Of a stretch of 64,000 nt of DNA, positions 12,156-24,004 are shown in pieces. This DNA comes from Hemibagrus wyckioides (lineage: Eukaryota > Chordata > Actinopteri > Siluriformes > Bagridae): contig NC_080731.1 of NCBI RefSeq assembly GCF_019097595.1, positions 4,898,241-4,962,240 of the forward strand, in the 5' to 3' direction. Position 1 is the first letter of the stretch, and each line of letters opens with the position of its first letter. The position numbers and the translations under genes were made by a program. The notes under the pieces were generated by a model. The model was not told the origin of the DNA, made no database searches, and saw only the letters and a list, made by a program, of their open reading frames with translations.

Positions 12156-12854
12156 TTTCCTTAAAAGGGAAACTCTCATAACTCAGGAATAGAACAAGGA
12201 TTGGTTTGACTTGAGAAAAAAGGCTCGTTGATTTATTTCATCATTGCAAAATGCAACTTATTTAGCGCTAAAGTTACAAACTGCTCCTTTAAAGTCTTAG
12301 GTTTAACAGTATTAATGGGAATTTGAAGGGGGAAGGTGGTCCATCAGCATGTGCAAGTCCAAGCTGAAGTACAAGAGAAACGAAATAAAACAGAAAGAAA
12401 ATCAAAGGACAGTTTGAAATGACAATCATTTGCATATTGTGTGTTGATGATGAAGATGATGATGATGTGCGCTCATGCCTTGCCGCATATCGAGACACTT
12501 GTGAAAGCAAGCGATGCTAAATTAAATAAATAAATAAGTAAATAAATAAATAAAGCGATCCCCAAATCTGAGTGAGGAACACTGAAGCCAGAGCCCAGTG
12601 TAAGCATATGGAGCGAGGGAGCACTTTTGGATTCTCTCATTCTTCTGAGATCATTCCAAATTTCCAGTTTGCATCCAAGAAAAAAAAAAAACATGGCTTC
12701 TCTGCTCTGCAGTTAGCATTGGCATTACCAACCCCCTCCTGTTTAAAAAAGACCACAGGAAGTCAGTGGGAGGACTTCCTGTCATGTGATGGTTGATGAG
12801 AGCAGGGTGTTGGTGGAGTGGAGAGGACGGGGAACAGGAGGCAATCCGTTACTG

Positions 12855-12861
12855 CTACAGC
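12855..12861 (-). CDS. ksr2: ksr2 terminal coding segment: Leu and stop
   Basis: Only seven coding bases: the last base of Glu, then CTG (Leu) and TAG (stop at 12855-12857). The acceptor is excellent, TTTTCCTTCCCTCTTTCGCAG being a long pyrimidine tract ending in CAG. Together with the donor after WKSA-GA it restores the family C-terminus WKSAEL. The last intron is thus 13,126 bases long. The exon continues as 3' UTR towards lower coordinates. No other acceptor in the intron was searched exhaustively. Confidence 0.75.
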
Positions 12862-14037
12862 CTGCGAAAGAGGGAAGGAAAACAGATATAAAGAGAAATA
12901 TCAGGCATTGTAGAAACACAATGACACAGAACCGTAGACTGTTGTTGTTAGTACTGTATGTTGTGTATGTTGTATAGTAAGAAAGGTCTTGGTTATTTTG
13001 ACTCACCCTTAATGCACAAAGCTGTTATAAAAGTAACAAATAATAGAAATTATACCTTGTATGATATCATTGAGCTTTTGTGTCATTATTATTATTACTA
13101 TTATTATTAGTCTCTGCCTCAAAGGTCACACAACAACGAATATTTCTACACTTTTCTGGCCACAAGCTTCAGAATCATGAATCCTTCCGTTTGATCTCCC
13201 TTCCTTTACTGGTATACATACACCAGTTCCATACACCAGTTTCTTACTGGATAATAATTGTTTGAACATTGTCACATACTGAAAATGAAAATGTTTTTTG
13301 TTTTTATTCGAAACAGTGAGTGATGAGGGATCCTGGTCATTTTTATTAACTAATATAATAGCTAGAAGTCAATAATTAATGCTTTTATAGTCAGTCAACT
13401 AGGATATGAGGAGGTTTATTGAGCCATGGAGGTGATGTTTTTGGTAATTAGCGAGGTCATTAGTTCAGGTATTTATGCTATACATGAACCTAAGGGGAAG
13501 TTTAACCTCTGTAGCGTTTCATGTCACCTGAGGAATGGAAACCTGATAGGAATTTGAAGCTCACAGTTAGTCACAGATTTGTTAGTTAGTTAGCTTTTTT
13601 TGTAAAATAATAAGACAATATTTTAATCTACTGCATAAGTTTTAATATATGTTACAAAACCTCTTTGGAATAAAAATATTTCTTTGAATGATGATTATAT
13701 GATTATTCTTACAATAAATCTTTATAGGCATTTTTTGTGTGTAAGAGGGTTTGGGGCAGTTGGGCTGAATCAATGGCTGCTCATTTTTGAGGATCTGAGT
13801 GAAGCTGATCAGAAACAGAGTCCTTTAGATGGTTCAGCAGTTTTCCAGTTACCATCTATCGTTTGGTCGTGCCTACTGAACACTCAACGAGGCGTGAGGG
13901 TCGTTTTTCAGAACTTTCTAATTGACTGTACCTCAGAGGTGGAATGAAAAAAAACAGGAGAATATAAAAAAGAAAGAAAGAAAAACGACTAAAGACCCAA
14001 CTCTTCATTTAGCTAATCCCTAACCTGTCACCTAGAT

Positions 14038-14127
<90 letters not shown>

Positions 14128-14580
14128 CTATATTGCCAAAAGTTTTGGGACATCTGCCTTTACATGTAATATGGAGTTGTCCCGTCCTTTGCAGCTATAA
14201 CAGCTTCAACTCTTCAGGGAAGGCTTTCCACAAGGTGTAGGAGTGTGTTTATGGGAATTTTTGACTGTTCCTCTAGAAGCACATTTGTGAGGTCAGACAC
14301 TGATGTTGGATGAGAAGGTCTGGCTCACAGTCTCCACTCTATTTCATCCCAAGGGTGTTCTATCAGGTTGAGGTCAGGACTCTGTGCAGGCCAGTCAAGT
14401 TCCTCCACACCAAACTCACTCATCCATGTCTTTATGGACCTTGCTTTGTGCACTGGTGTGCCTCTCTGAAGCATTAAGAGTTCCTTTCACTGGAACTGAG
14501 TGGTTGAGCCCAACTCCTGAAAAACAACACCTAAATTCAATGATTCGGAGGGGTGTCCCAAAACTTTTGGCGATATAGTG

Positions 14581-14650
<70 letters not shown>
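14038..14650. repeat. (GATA)n tract split by a transposon
   Basis: GATA repeats occupy 14038-14125 and resume at 14581-14650. The deleted Tc1-like element sits between them. Confidence 0.93.
14126..14580 (-). mobile_element. internally deleted Tc1-like element, copy 2
   Basis: Terminal repeats read CTATATTGCCAAAAGTTTTG on the left and CAAAACTTTTGGCGATATAG on the right. TA at 14124-14125 and 14581-14582 is the target duplication. The internal structure is like 7902-8411: transposase C-terminal half, the GTTCCTTTCACTGGAACT segment, then the other end via CACCTAAATTCAATGATT. It has a further internal loss compared with that copy. Confidence 0.85.
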
Positions 14651-14651
<1 letters not shown>

Positions 14652-15657
14652 CCCTAAGCACAAACTGAGGAACCCTATTCCAATGGCAGATTTAGTTTAT
14701 TTCCCTGCGAGTGTATGAGTGAAAATGGTAGCTGTAAACGCTGAACCAACTGAAAGCTGACTCACAGTTAGAAGTCTGCGAACCTGCTGCTCCATACAGC
14801 GCCGGCTCTTTCACTGCTCATCTCTTTTTGTTCTTTTTGAGTCTGCAGATCTTGACTAATGAGTAATAGCTCGCAAAAGTACGTAGGTGCCTTTAGATAG
14901 GTTAAAGAAAAGCCCACACACTTCAACAACATGTAGATGCCTTTCAAACTAGTCATTTTGAGCTGCAATATTAGTTTGAAAGTCCTCCCACGTAAAATAA
15001 CGAGATGCACGGATACCTGAAGCCCGAGGAGCGATTCGAATGAAGCTTGTTCTTTTCCCCCCGAAAAATAAATTCATTAAATGGCCAGCTTCGCTTTACG
15101 TTGAGAATCTAACAGCAAGACCTATTTATCACAAATGTATTCATGGAAGGAAAAGAGGGATTTTTTTGAGGATGGAAAACTAAAAAGATCAACTAAAAAG
15201 AAAACTAGTATGCTAAGAAAAAGGTCTCCTTCATATCCCTGTGATTTTATTAGAGGGTATGTGAAATAAGGAAACAGGTCAGTCCAATCTCTAACACCAC
15301 TCACCTCCCTGCTCGGATCAGACGCAATTAAAACACTCGGACGTTTGATTGACAGCCTCGTGCTTTCTAATTTCATGTTAAAGAAATTGCTCTGGTTCGC
15401 TAAAAGCCTTCGCATTAATGACATTATAAAGCATGCTCCAGTGATTAAGGCTTTTTAGTCACTTGTGTTTTCTCAAACATACCATCAGATCTGATGAATA
15501 TCCAGACCCTTGGTCTAAACACTTAATTTGTCATCTTCTGTAAAATTGTAAAGGTGTCAATTAGTGAGTTTAGACCTGTTTATTGTGACCTCTGGCAGCT
15601 TGGAGCTATCAGCTTATTCGTTCAGGTGCATTATTACAGAGGGGAACCAATAAAAGT

Positions 15658-15662
15658 GATGA

Positions 15663-15694
<32 letters not shown>

Positions 15695-15731
15695 CAGACA
15701 GACAGAGAGGGAGAGAGACAGACAGACAGAA

Positions 15732-15774
<43 letters not shown>

Positions 15775-15820
15775 CAGACAGACAGAAAGGGAGAGAGAGA
15801 GAGAGAGACAGAGAGAGAGC
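15658..15820. repeat. GA/GACA-rich microsatellite
   Basis: GA runs alternate with GACAGACAGACAGAAAGGGA blocks that occur twice. Purine-only on the plus strand. Confidence 0.93.
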
Positions 15821-16344
15821 AAGTCAGTGATTCCTTTAACGTGTTATTAAAGTAAGAAGCTCCAGCTCATCATCATATCTCCTGCACTTATTCCAGTCAT
15901 CAGTAAATAATCTCAGGTTGGAGAAGGTACATTAATGATAGTTTGTAATTTCAGCCTCCTCTCACACAAGTTCTTACCTTCAGTATAAAAGAACGTGACC
16001 GAGTCGACCTGACCAGGTTCAGTGCAAAATATTCAATCTGTTTACGTGAATAATCTTGTCTTTGGTGTTAAATCACAGCTTTAAACGAACATTTAATTCA
16101 AACTAAGTGTGACATTAAAGTAATAGAGTCATCTCCAGAACTGTTTCCACCCTTACTGAAAATTCAGAATGAATAATATTTTCTTCTTCAGGTTTCAGGG
16201 GAAAAAAAATCTTCAAAACACTAGAATTTTATTAATCACTCCTCCAATTAATAATGAATGAAGACTCCACCAGAGACAGAGAGCAAAACATCACTGAGAT
16301 TCTTCCTCCAGGCTAATTAGGCTCTAGAGGAGTTTTGGAAAATC

Positions 16345-16373
16345 CATCCATCCATCCATCCATCCATCCATCC

Positions 16374-16448
<75 letters not shown>

Positions 16449-16481
16449 CATCCATCCATCCAAACCCACCCACCCACCCAC

Positions 16482-16578
<97 letters not shown>

Positions 16579-16613
16579 CATCCATCCATCCATCCATCCA
16601 TTCACCCATTCAC

Positions 16614-16682
<69 letters not shown>
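16345..16682. repeat. (CATC)n/(TATC)n compound microsatellite
   Basis: Three TATC arrays are separated by CATC and CACC blocks. The order CATC-TATC-CATC-TATC-CATC-TATC suggests tandem copying of a compound unit. Confidence 0.95.
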
Positions 16683-16684
<2 letters not shown>

Positions 16685-16724
16685 ATCTCTTTATCACTAT
16701 CATTTATCTCTTGTTCATTAGGGA

Positions 16725-16860
16725 TGATTTTGTCTAATGTCTAGGACTATTTGCACTATGTTTCTTGTCTCTGATGTTCTGTAAAGCTTCTTTGAGACAA
16801 TGTCCGTTGTTAAAAGCGCTACACAAATGAAACTGAATTGAGTTGAAATTGATTTTGTCC
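16725..16860 (+). mobile_element. 3' end of a teleost interspersed repeat
   Basis: CTGTAAAGCTTCTTTGAGAC, AATGTCCGTTGTTAAAAGCG and a GAATTGAGTTGAAATTG tail match the 3' end of a repeat common in fish genomes, recognised from memory. Confidence 0.5.
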
Positions 16861-17658
16861 ATTGTGACGAATTTTACATTATCGTCCTCATTAGAGCTTT
16901 TCAGACTGCTCTTAATCTCAGATTAAGTCGTTCTAAACCCCGCTTTTAAACCTAGCTAGAGTTAAGTTTTTAATTCAGAAGCAGGCTTGTTATGAAACCC
17001 TGCTCTGAAGCAGAATTAGCACGGCTGTTGCAGTTTTAACTTCACATTGTGGTGTTAAACATGTACAGTGTGAAAGGTTTCTGTGTTAAAACACATAGCT
17101 AGATGCTACTGATGTGTTGTTCATGAATGATTTGTTTATTTTAAACGAATCCTTAATATGATTCGGGAACAACGAGTCATCTCAGAGAACGATTCGTTCA
17201 TTTTATATTGACCACGCATGCGCAATCCTATAGGTTCTGTATGGGAAACATGATTAGCTCATCTCCCGTGTCTTCAAGCATGAGTCGTTCGTTCGTTCGT
17301 TCATCACGTGACCACTTCCTGGATCGGTATCTTAAAGTCAATAATACTAATGTAATGTATAATATTTAGTTAGTTTAGTTCTGTTCTTGTTCTCTTTAGT
17401 GTCACTTTAGTCTTGGTTGATTTATAGTTTTGTATCAACGTTAGTGTAAGTAGATGTGTCGAGGTAATTGGCTATTAAAACGTAACATTGTGATTATATT
17501 CTGCTGAAATGAACGAAATGACTCGATTGAAAAAGATTAGTTCATTTTGCTGAACGAGATTCAAAGATCTGAGTCTGTAAAACGATCCGAACTTCCCATC
17601 ACTACTAGATGCTTAGCTACAGACAAACTGGAACTAGTCAATCCGTACCGGAAACACA

Positions 17659-17683
17659 ATTTGTATTGCGCATGTGTGGGAAT
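17659..17683 (+). repeat. left arm of inverted repeat flanking the satellite
   Basis: Twenty-five bases, ATTTGTATTGCGCATGTGTG then GGAAT. They match the reverse complement of 22666-22690 at 21 of 25 positions. It lies about 65-90 bases outside the satellite's first degenerate units. Confidence 0.6.
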
Positions 17684-17897
17684 GTGGCTACTTACGGCAG
17701 TTTCGGATATTTATAATACTGTTGTTAAAATACAAGATTATTGTAATTGTAACGTTATCTCTAATATTTATCTCTTATACCTTTACATTTCTAATATTTG
17801 TCTCTTATATCTTTAAATTTCTAGTATTTATCTCTTATACCTTTACATTTCTAGTATTTATCTCTTATATCTTTAAATTTCTAGCATTTATCTCTTA

Positions 17898-19145
17898 CAC
17901 TATATTGCCAAAAGTATTCGCTCACCCATCCAAATAATCAGAATCAGGTGTTCCAATCACTTCCATGGCCACAGGTGTATAAAATCAAGCACCTAGGCAT
18001 GCAGACTATTTTTACAAACATTTGTGAAAGAATGGGTCGCTCTCAGGAGCTCAGTGAATTCCAGCGTGGAACTGTGATAGGATGCCACCTGTGCAACAAA
18101 TCCAGTCGTGAAATTTCCTCGCTCCTAAATATTCCACAGTCAACTGTCAGCTGTATTATAAGAACGTGGAAGTGTTTGGGAACGACAGCAACTCAGCCAC
18201 GAAGTGGTAGGCCACGTAAACTGACGGAGCGGGGTCAGCGGATGCTGAGGCGCATAGTGTGAAGAGGTCGCCAACTTTCTGCAGAGTCAATCGCTACAGA
18301 CCTCCAAACTTCATGTGGCCTTCAGATTAGCTCAAGAACAGTGCACAGAGAGCTTCATGGAATGGGTTTCCATGGCCGAGCAGCTGCATCCAAGCCATAC
18401 ATCACCAAGTGCAATGCAAAGCGTCGGATGCAGTGGTGTAAAGCACGCCGCCACTGGACTCTAGAGCAGTGGAGACGCGTTCTCTGGAGTGACGAATCGC
18501 GCTTCTCCATCTGGCAATCTGATGGACGAGTCTGGGTTTGGTGGTTGCCAGGAGAACGGTACTTGTCTGACTGCATTGTGCCAAGTGTAAAGTTTGGTGG
18601 AGGGGGGATTATGGTGTGGGGTTGTTTTTCAGGAGCTGGGCTTGGCCCCTTAGTTCCAGTGAAAGGAACTCTGAATGCTTCAGCATACCAAGACATTTTG
18701 GACAATTCCATGCTCCCAACTTTGTGGGAACAGTTTGGAGCTGGCCCCTTCCTCTTCCAACATGACTGTGCACCAGTGACCAAAGCAAGGTCCATAAAGA
18801 CATGGATGACAGAGTCTGGTGTGGATGAACTTGACTGGCCTGCACAGAGTCCTGACCTCAACCCCATAGAACACCTTTGGGATGAATTAGAGCGGAGACT
18901 GAGAGCCAGGCCTTCTCGTCCAACATCAGTGTGTGACCTCACAGATGCGTTTCTGGAAGAATGGTCAAAAAATCCCATAAACACACTCCTAAACCTTGTG
19001 GACAGCCTTCCCAGAAGAGTTGAAGCTGTTATAGCTGCAAAGGGCGGACCGACGTCATATTGAACCCTATGGATTAGGAATGGGATGTCACTTAAGTTCA
19101 TATGCGAGTCAAGGCAGGTGAGCGAATACTTTTGGCAATATAGTG
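17898..19145 (+). mobile_element. Tc1-like DNA transposon, copy 2, inside the satellite
   Basis: It is 1,248 bp, with termini CACTATATTGCCAAAAGTAT and GCAATATAGTG and TA on both sides (17896-17897, 19146-19147). Removing the element and one TA leaves TCTCTTATATCTTTAAA, an intact piece of the satellite unit, so the insertion came after the array existed. Confidence 0.96.
18032..19063 (+). pseudogene. Tc1 transposase with one internal stop
   Basis: Full-length Tc1 transposase frame starting [10 protein letters not shown] and ending KGGPTSY, with all three catalytic residues ([22 protein letters not shown]). A TGA at 18260-18262 stands where the intact copy at 57.3 kb has CGA (Arg in RRIVRRGR), a C-to-T change at a CpG. 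CAPVTKA replaces CAPVHKA here too. The protein would be cut after about 76 residues, so it is not expected to be active. Confidence 0.95.
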
Positions 19146-22100
19146 TATATCTTTAAACTCTTAGTATTTATCTCTTATACCTTTAAATTTCTAGTATTTA
19201 TCTCTTATACATTTAAATTTTTAGTATTTATCTCTTATACCTTTAAATTTCTAGTATTTATCTCTTATACCTTTAAATTTTTATTATTTATCTCTTATAC
19301 CTTTAAATTTTTAGTATTTATCTCTTATACCTTTAAACTCTTAGTATTTATCTCTTATGTCTTTAAACGTTTAGTATTTATCTCTTATGTCTTTAAATTT
19401 CTAGTATTTATCTCTTGTCTTTAAGCATTTAGTATTTATCTCTTATACCTTTACATTTCTAGTATTTATCTCTTATATCTTTAAATTTCTAGTAGTTATC
19501 TCTTATACCTTTACATTTCTAGTATTTATCTCTTATATCTTTAAATTTCTAGTATTTATCTCTTATTCCTTTAAATTTTTAGTATTTATCTCTGATACCT
19601 TTAAACTCTTACTATTTATCTCTTATACCTTTAAATTTCTAGTATTTATCTCTTGTCTTTAAGCGTTTAGTATTTATCTCTTATACCTTTACATTTCTAG
19701 TATTTATCTCTTATATCTTTAATTTTCTAGTATTTATCTCTTATACCTTTACATTTCTAGTATTTATCTCTTATATCTTTAAATTTTTAGTATTTATCTC
19801 TTATGTCTTTAAACGTTTAGTATTTATCTCTTATGTCTTTAAATTTCTAGTATTTATCTCTTGTCTTTAAGCATTTAGTATTTATCTCTTATACCTTTAC
19901 ATTTCTAGTATTTATCTCTTATATCTTTAAATTTCTAGTAGTTATCTCTTATACCTTTACATTTCTAGTATTTATCTCTTATATCTTTAAATTTCTAGTA
20001 GTTATCTCTTATACCTTTAAATTTTTAGTATTTATCTCTTATATCTTTAAATTTCTAGTATTTATCTCTTATTCCTTTAAATTTCTAGTATTTATCTCTT
20101 ATACCTTTACATTTCTAGTATTTATCTCTTATATCTTTAAATTTCTAGTATTTATCTCTTATACCTTTAAACATTTAGTATTTATCTCTTATGTCTTTAA
20201 ATTTCTAGTATTTATCTCTTATACCTTTAAACATTTAGTATTTATCTCTTATACCTTTAAATGTCTAGTATTTATCTCTTATACCTTTTAAATTTCTAGT
20301 ATTTGTCTCTTATATCTTTAAATTTTTAGTATTTATCTCTTATACCTTTAAATGTCTAGTATTTATCTCTTATACATTTAAATTTTTAGTATTTATCTCT
20401 TATACCCTTAAATGTCTAGTATTTATCTCTTATACCTTTTAAATTTTTAGTATTTATCTCTTATGTCTTTAAATTTCTAGTATTTATCTCTTATACCTTT
20501 AAACATTTAGTATTTATCTCTTATACCTTTAAATGTCTAGTATTTATCTCTTATACCTTTTAAATTTCTAGTATTTGTCTCTTATATCTTTAAATTTTTA
20601 GTATTTATCTCTTATACCTTTAAATGTCTAGTATTTATCTCTTATACATTTAAATTTTTAGTATTTATCTCTTATACCCTTAAATGTCTAGTATTTATCT
20701 CTTATATCTTTAAATTTCTAGTATTTATCTCTTATACATTTAAATTTTTAGTATTTATCTCTTATATCTTTAAATTTCTAGTATTTATTTCTTATACATT
20801 TAAATTTTTAGTATTTATCTCTTATACCTCTAAATTTCTAGTATTTATCTCATATACCTTTAAATTTTTAGTATTTATCTCTTATACCCTTAAATGTCTA
20901 GTATTTATCTCTTATATCTTTAAATTTCTAGTATTTATCTCTTATACATTTAAATTTTTAGTATTTATCTCTTATACCTCTAAATTTCTAGTATTTATCT
21001 CATATACCTTTAAATTTTTAGTATTTATCTCTTATACCCTTAAATGTCTAGTATTTATCTCTTCTATCTTTAAATTTCTAGTATTTATCTCTTATACATT
21101 TAAATTTTTAGTATTTATCTCTTATATCTTTAAATTTCTAGTATTTATCTCTTATACATTTAAATTTTTAGTATTTATCTCTTATACCTCTAAATTTCTA
21201 GTATTTATCTCATATACCTTTAAATTTTTAGTATTTATCTCTTATACCCTTAAATGTCTAGTATTTATCTCTTATATCTTTAAATTTCTAGTATTTATCT
21301 CTTATACATTTAAATTTTTAGTATTTATCTCTTATATCTTTAAATTTCTAGTATTTATCTCTTATACATTTAAATTTTTAGTATTTATCTCTTATACCTC
21401 TAAATTTCTAGTATTTATCTCTTATACCTCTAAATTTCTAGTATTTATCTCTTATACCTTTAAATTTTTAGTATTTATCTCTTATACCTTTAAATGTCTA
21501 GTATTTATCTCTTATACCTTTAAATTTTTAGTATTTATCTCTTATACCTCTAAATGTCTAGTATTTATCTCTTATACCTTTAAATTTTTAGTATTTATCT
21601 CTTATACCTCTAAATGTCTAGTATTTATCTCTTATACCTTTAAATTTTTAGTATTTATCTCTTATACCTCTAAATTTCTAGTATTTATCTCTTATACCTT
21701 TAAATTTTTAGTATTTATCTCTTATACCTTTAAATGTCTAGTATTTATCTCTTATACCTTTAAACATTTAGTATTTATCTCTTATGTCTTTAAATTTCTA
21801 GTATTTATCTCTTATACCTTTAAACATTTAGTATTTATCTCTTATACCTTTAAATGTCTAGTATTTATCTCTTATACATTTAAATTTTTAGTATTTATCT
21901 CTTATACCCTTAAATGTCTAGTATTTATCTCTTATATCTTTAAATTTCTAGTATTTATCTCTTATACATTTAAATTTTTAGTATTTATCTCTTATATCTT
22001 TAAATTTCTAGTATTTATCTCTTATACATTTAAATTTTTAGTATTTATCTCTTATACCTCTAAATTTCTAGTATTTATCTCATATACCTTTAAATTTTTA

Positions 22101-22500
22101 GTATTTATCTCTTATACCTTTAAATGTCTAGTATTTATCTCTTATACCTTTAAATTTCTAGTATTTATCTCTTATACCTTTAAATTTCTAGTATTTATCT
22201 CTTATATCTTTAAATTTCTAGTATTTATCTCTTATACCTTTAAATGTCTAGTATTTATCTCTTATATCTTTAAATTTCTAGTATTTATCTCTTATACCTT
22301 TAAATGTCTAGTATTTATCTCTTATATCTTTAAATTTCTAGTATTTATCTCTTATACCTTTAAATTTTTAGTATTTATCTCTTATACCTCTAAATGTCTA
22401 GTATTTATCTCTTATACCTTTAAATTTTTAGTATTTATCTCTTATACCTCTAAATGTCTAGTATTTATCTCTTATACCTTTAAATATCTAGTATTTAGTA

Positions 22501-23290
22501 TTTTTGTGTTATATTTTATTTCATTATATTTTATTTGTTATATTTTTTGTTATATTTTGGACCCTTAAATTCTATTATTTGGTATTTTTGTATTTATTGT
22601 ATAATATTTCTATTTATTTATTGATTTATTTATTGATCTATCTAATACTACTATTAAAATATACTATTTCCGCACATGCACAGTACAAATGGTGACAACA
22701 CACACAATCAGAAAGTGAACTGCGCGTGCCTCATGTCACGTGACGTAGCAACGTTTAACGGAAAAGTGCTCACGCACGCCTTTGTGTAACGAGGAGGAGA
22801 CTCGTGACACTTACGATAAATAACTTAAAATAATGTAAATTAGGTATCAACAAACTTAAAAAGACTAAAAAAGATTAGAAAGCTGTGAAAGATAATACCT
22901 GTTTGGGTGCAGAAATTTTTTCCACGCTGAAGTGAAAGCGCGAGACAAGCCGTTAATTTATCCAGTCACAATTGTTGACGGCACAAATATGCAAATAAGT
23001 TTGTAAAAACTAATTTATTATAAGTTAATGATAATAATAGATTATGAAGAGCCAGAGTTTATTGTTAACGCTGGGTAAAGTATAAGCAGTGTGAATTTTG
23101 CCAACGTTTATCTAAATTTGCCACATTTTCACGAGAAAATACAATCATTAAATGAGTCTGGCTGGGGAAATTAGTTCAAATTAGTTTTTTCCATTCATTT
23201 GAGCAGAAAATTGTTCTCATATTCAGTCTTTTGTTCATTTTTATCCTGATCCAGAACCTATCCTGGGTAACAGTGAGCCTCCTGGATGGG
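22501..23290. other. non-coding flank of the satellite
   Basis: Begins with degenerate TTATATTTTATT units, then the inverted-repeat arm, then a CpG-containing stretch (TGTCACGTGACGTAGCAACG). No gene seen. Confidence 0.55.
22666..22690 (-). repeat. right arm of inverted repeat flanking the satellite
   Basis: On the minus strand ATTTGTACTGTGCATGTGCG then GAAAT. It differs from the left arm at four positions, three of them C/T changes. It lies about 165 bases beyond the last satellite unit. Confidence 0.6.
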
Positions 23291-23324
23291 TTGAGTCCAT
23301 TGTCCATTACAGAACACACACACA

Positions 23325-23359
<35 letters not shown>

Positions 23360-23360
23360 T
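23240..23360 (+). repeat. SINE-like remnant with CA tract
   Basis: TATCCTGGGTAACAGTGAGC, CTCCTGGATGGGTTGAGTCC and a CA array (23291-23356) resemble a dispersed fish repeat with an internal CA core. Weak. Confidence 0.4.
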
Positions 23361-23809
23361 GTAGCGGTTTATCATAGCCAATCCATTTACTGGCATACTT
23401 TGTTTTTTGGAACGAGACATCCTGCAGGACACCCACACACAAATAAAAGAAAAACCAAACAAACTCCTTCCTGTTCTCTTAAAGGGCGGCGGTCATCCTG
23501 GAGTGGACTCTATATATTTATAACATAAAAAAAAATGAGAAACGTGAACAAAACAAGGAAGAAGAGGATAAAAGAAAGGACTGAAAAACATAATAAAATT
23601 CCAAAATGAACATTTTTTATTGTCGTATATATATATATATTTATATATATGTTTTTTTTTCTTCATAAAGGATGAGTGAAAAGAAGGAGCTCGTGATGAG
23701 TAAAGCAGTCACTAAGCTGTGCACCATAAGGCATCTGTAATTACAAGCATTGACACACCTACAACCTACAATACAGGAACTCAATCATGGAGAAAAGGCA
23801 ACCAAATAT

Positions 23810-23822
<13 letters not shown>

Positions 23823-23856
<34 letters not shown>

Positions 23857-23919
23857 TAATTGAAAGAAAAGTTAGATAAATAAACTTAAACATGAATTCA
23901 GAATTGTTCAAAATTATGG

Positions 23920-24002
<83 letters not shown>

Positions 24003-24004
24003 AA
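23823..24004. repeat. (CA)n and (GAAA)n microsatellites
   Basis: A CA tract at 23823-23852 and a GAAA tract at 23921-24004, 68 bases apart. Confidence 0.95.

Larger units (their letters stand above)
8795..12854 (-). other. ksr2: probable ksr2 3' UTR
   Basis: The sequence downstream of the TAG stop has no supportable ORF and is mostly non-mobile sequence apart from an 18-copy 65-bp minisatellite (10975-12155), a short GAT repeat (9121-9156) and a CA/TA tract (10168-10206). Several minus-strand AATAAA signals occur, at about 12234, 10600, 10456 and 9706. The best-looking one is at 8813-8818, followed by a GT-rich stretch. The true end is not known; long 3' UTRs are usual for KSR2, as I recall. 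Confidence 0.5.
17747..22500 (+). repeat. 30-bp AT-rich satellite array
   Basis: The unit reads TATTTATCTCTTATACCTTT then AAATTTCTAG, 30 bases. About 3.5 kb of units remain once the 1,248-bp transposon at 17898-19145 is subtracted, or roughly 115 copies. Variants (TATACATTT, TATACCCTTAAATGTC, TATACCTCTAAAT, CATATACC) recur in fixed orders, so larger units of several monomers have been copied. Because 30 is a multiple of three, repeat ORFs such as YTFKFLVFIS run through it; I regard none as a gene. Confidence 0.95.

Noticed and set aside
12782..13006. A 74-codon minus-strand ORF around 12.86 kb as a separate gene exon
   Set aside because: The acceptor is real-looking, but the phase that matches ksr2 gives Leu-stop; the longer frame lacks any partner exon or homology.
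19143..19424. ORF with repeated YTFKFLVFIS
   Set aside because: It is the 30-bp satellite read in one frame; the pattern continues or breaks with monomer mutations.
17747..22500. CRISPR-like array
   Set aside because: Units are head-to-tail without spacers, in an animal genome; it is a satellite.
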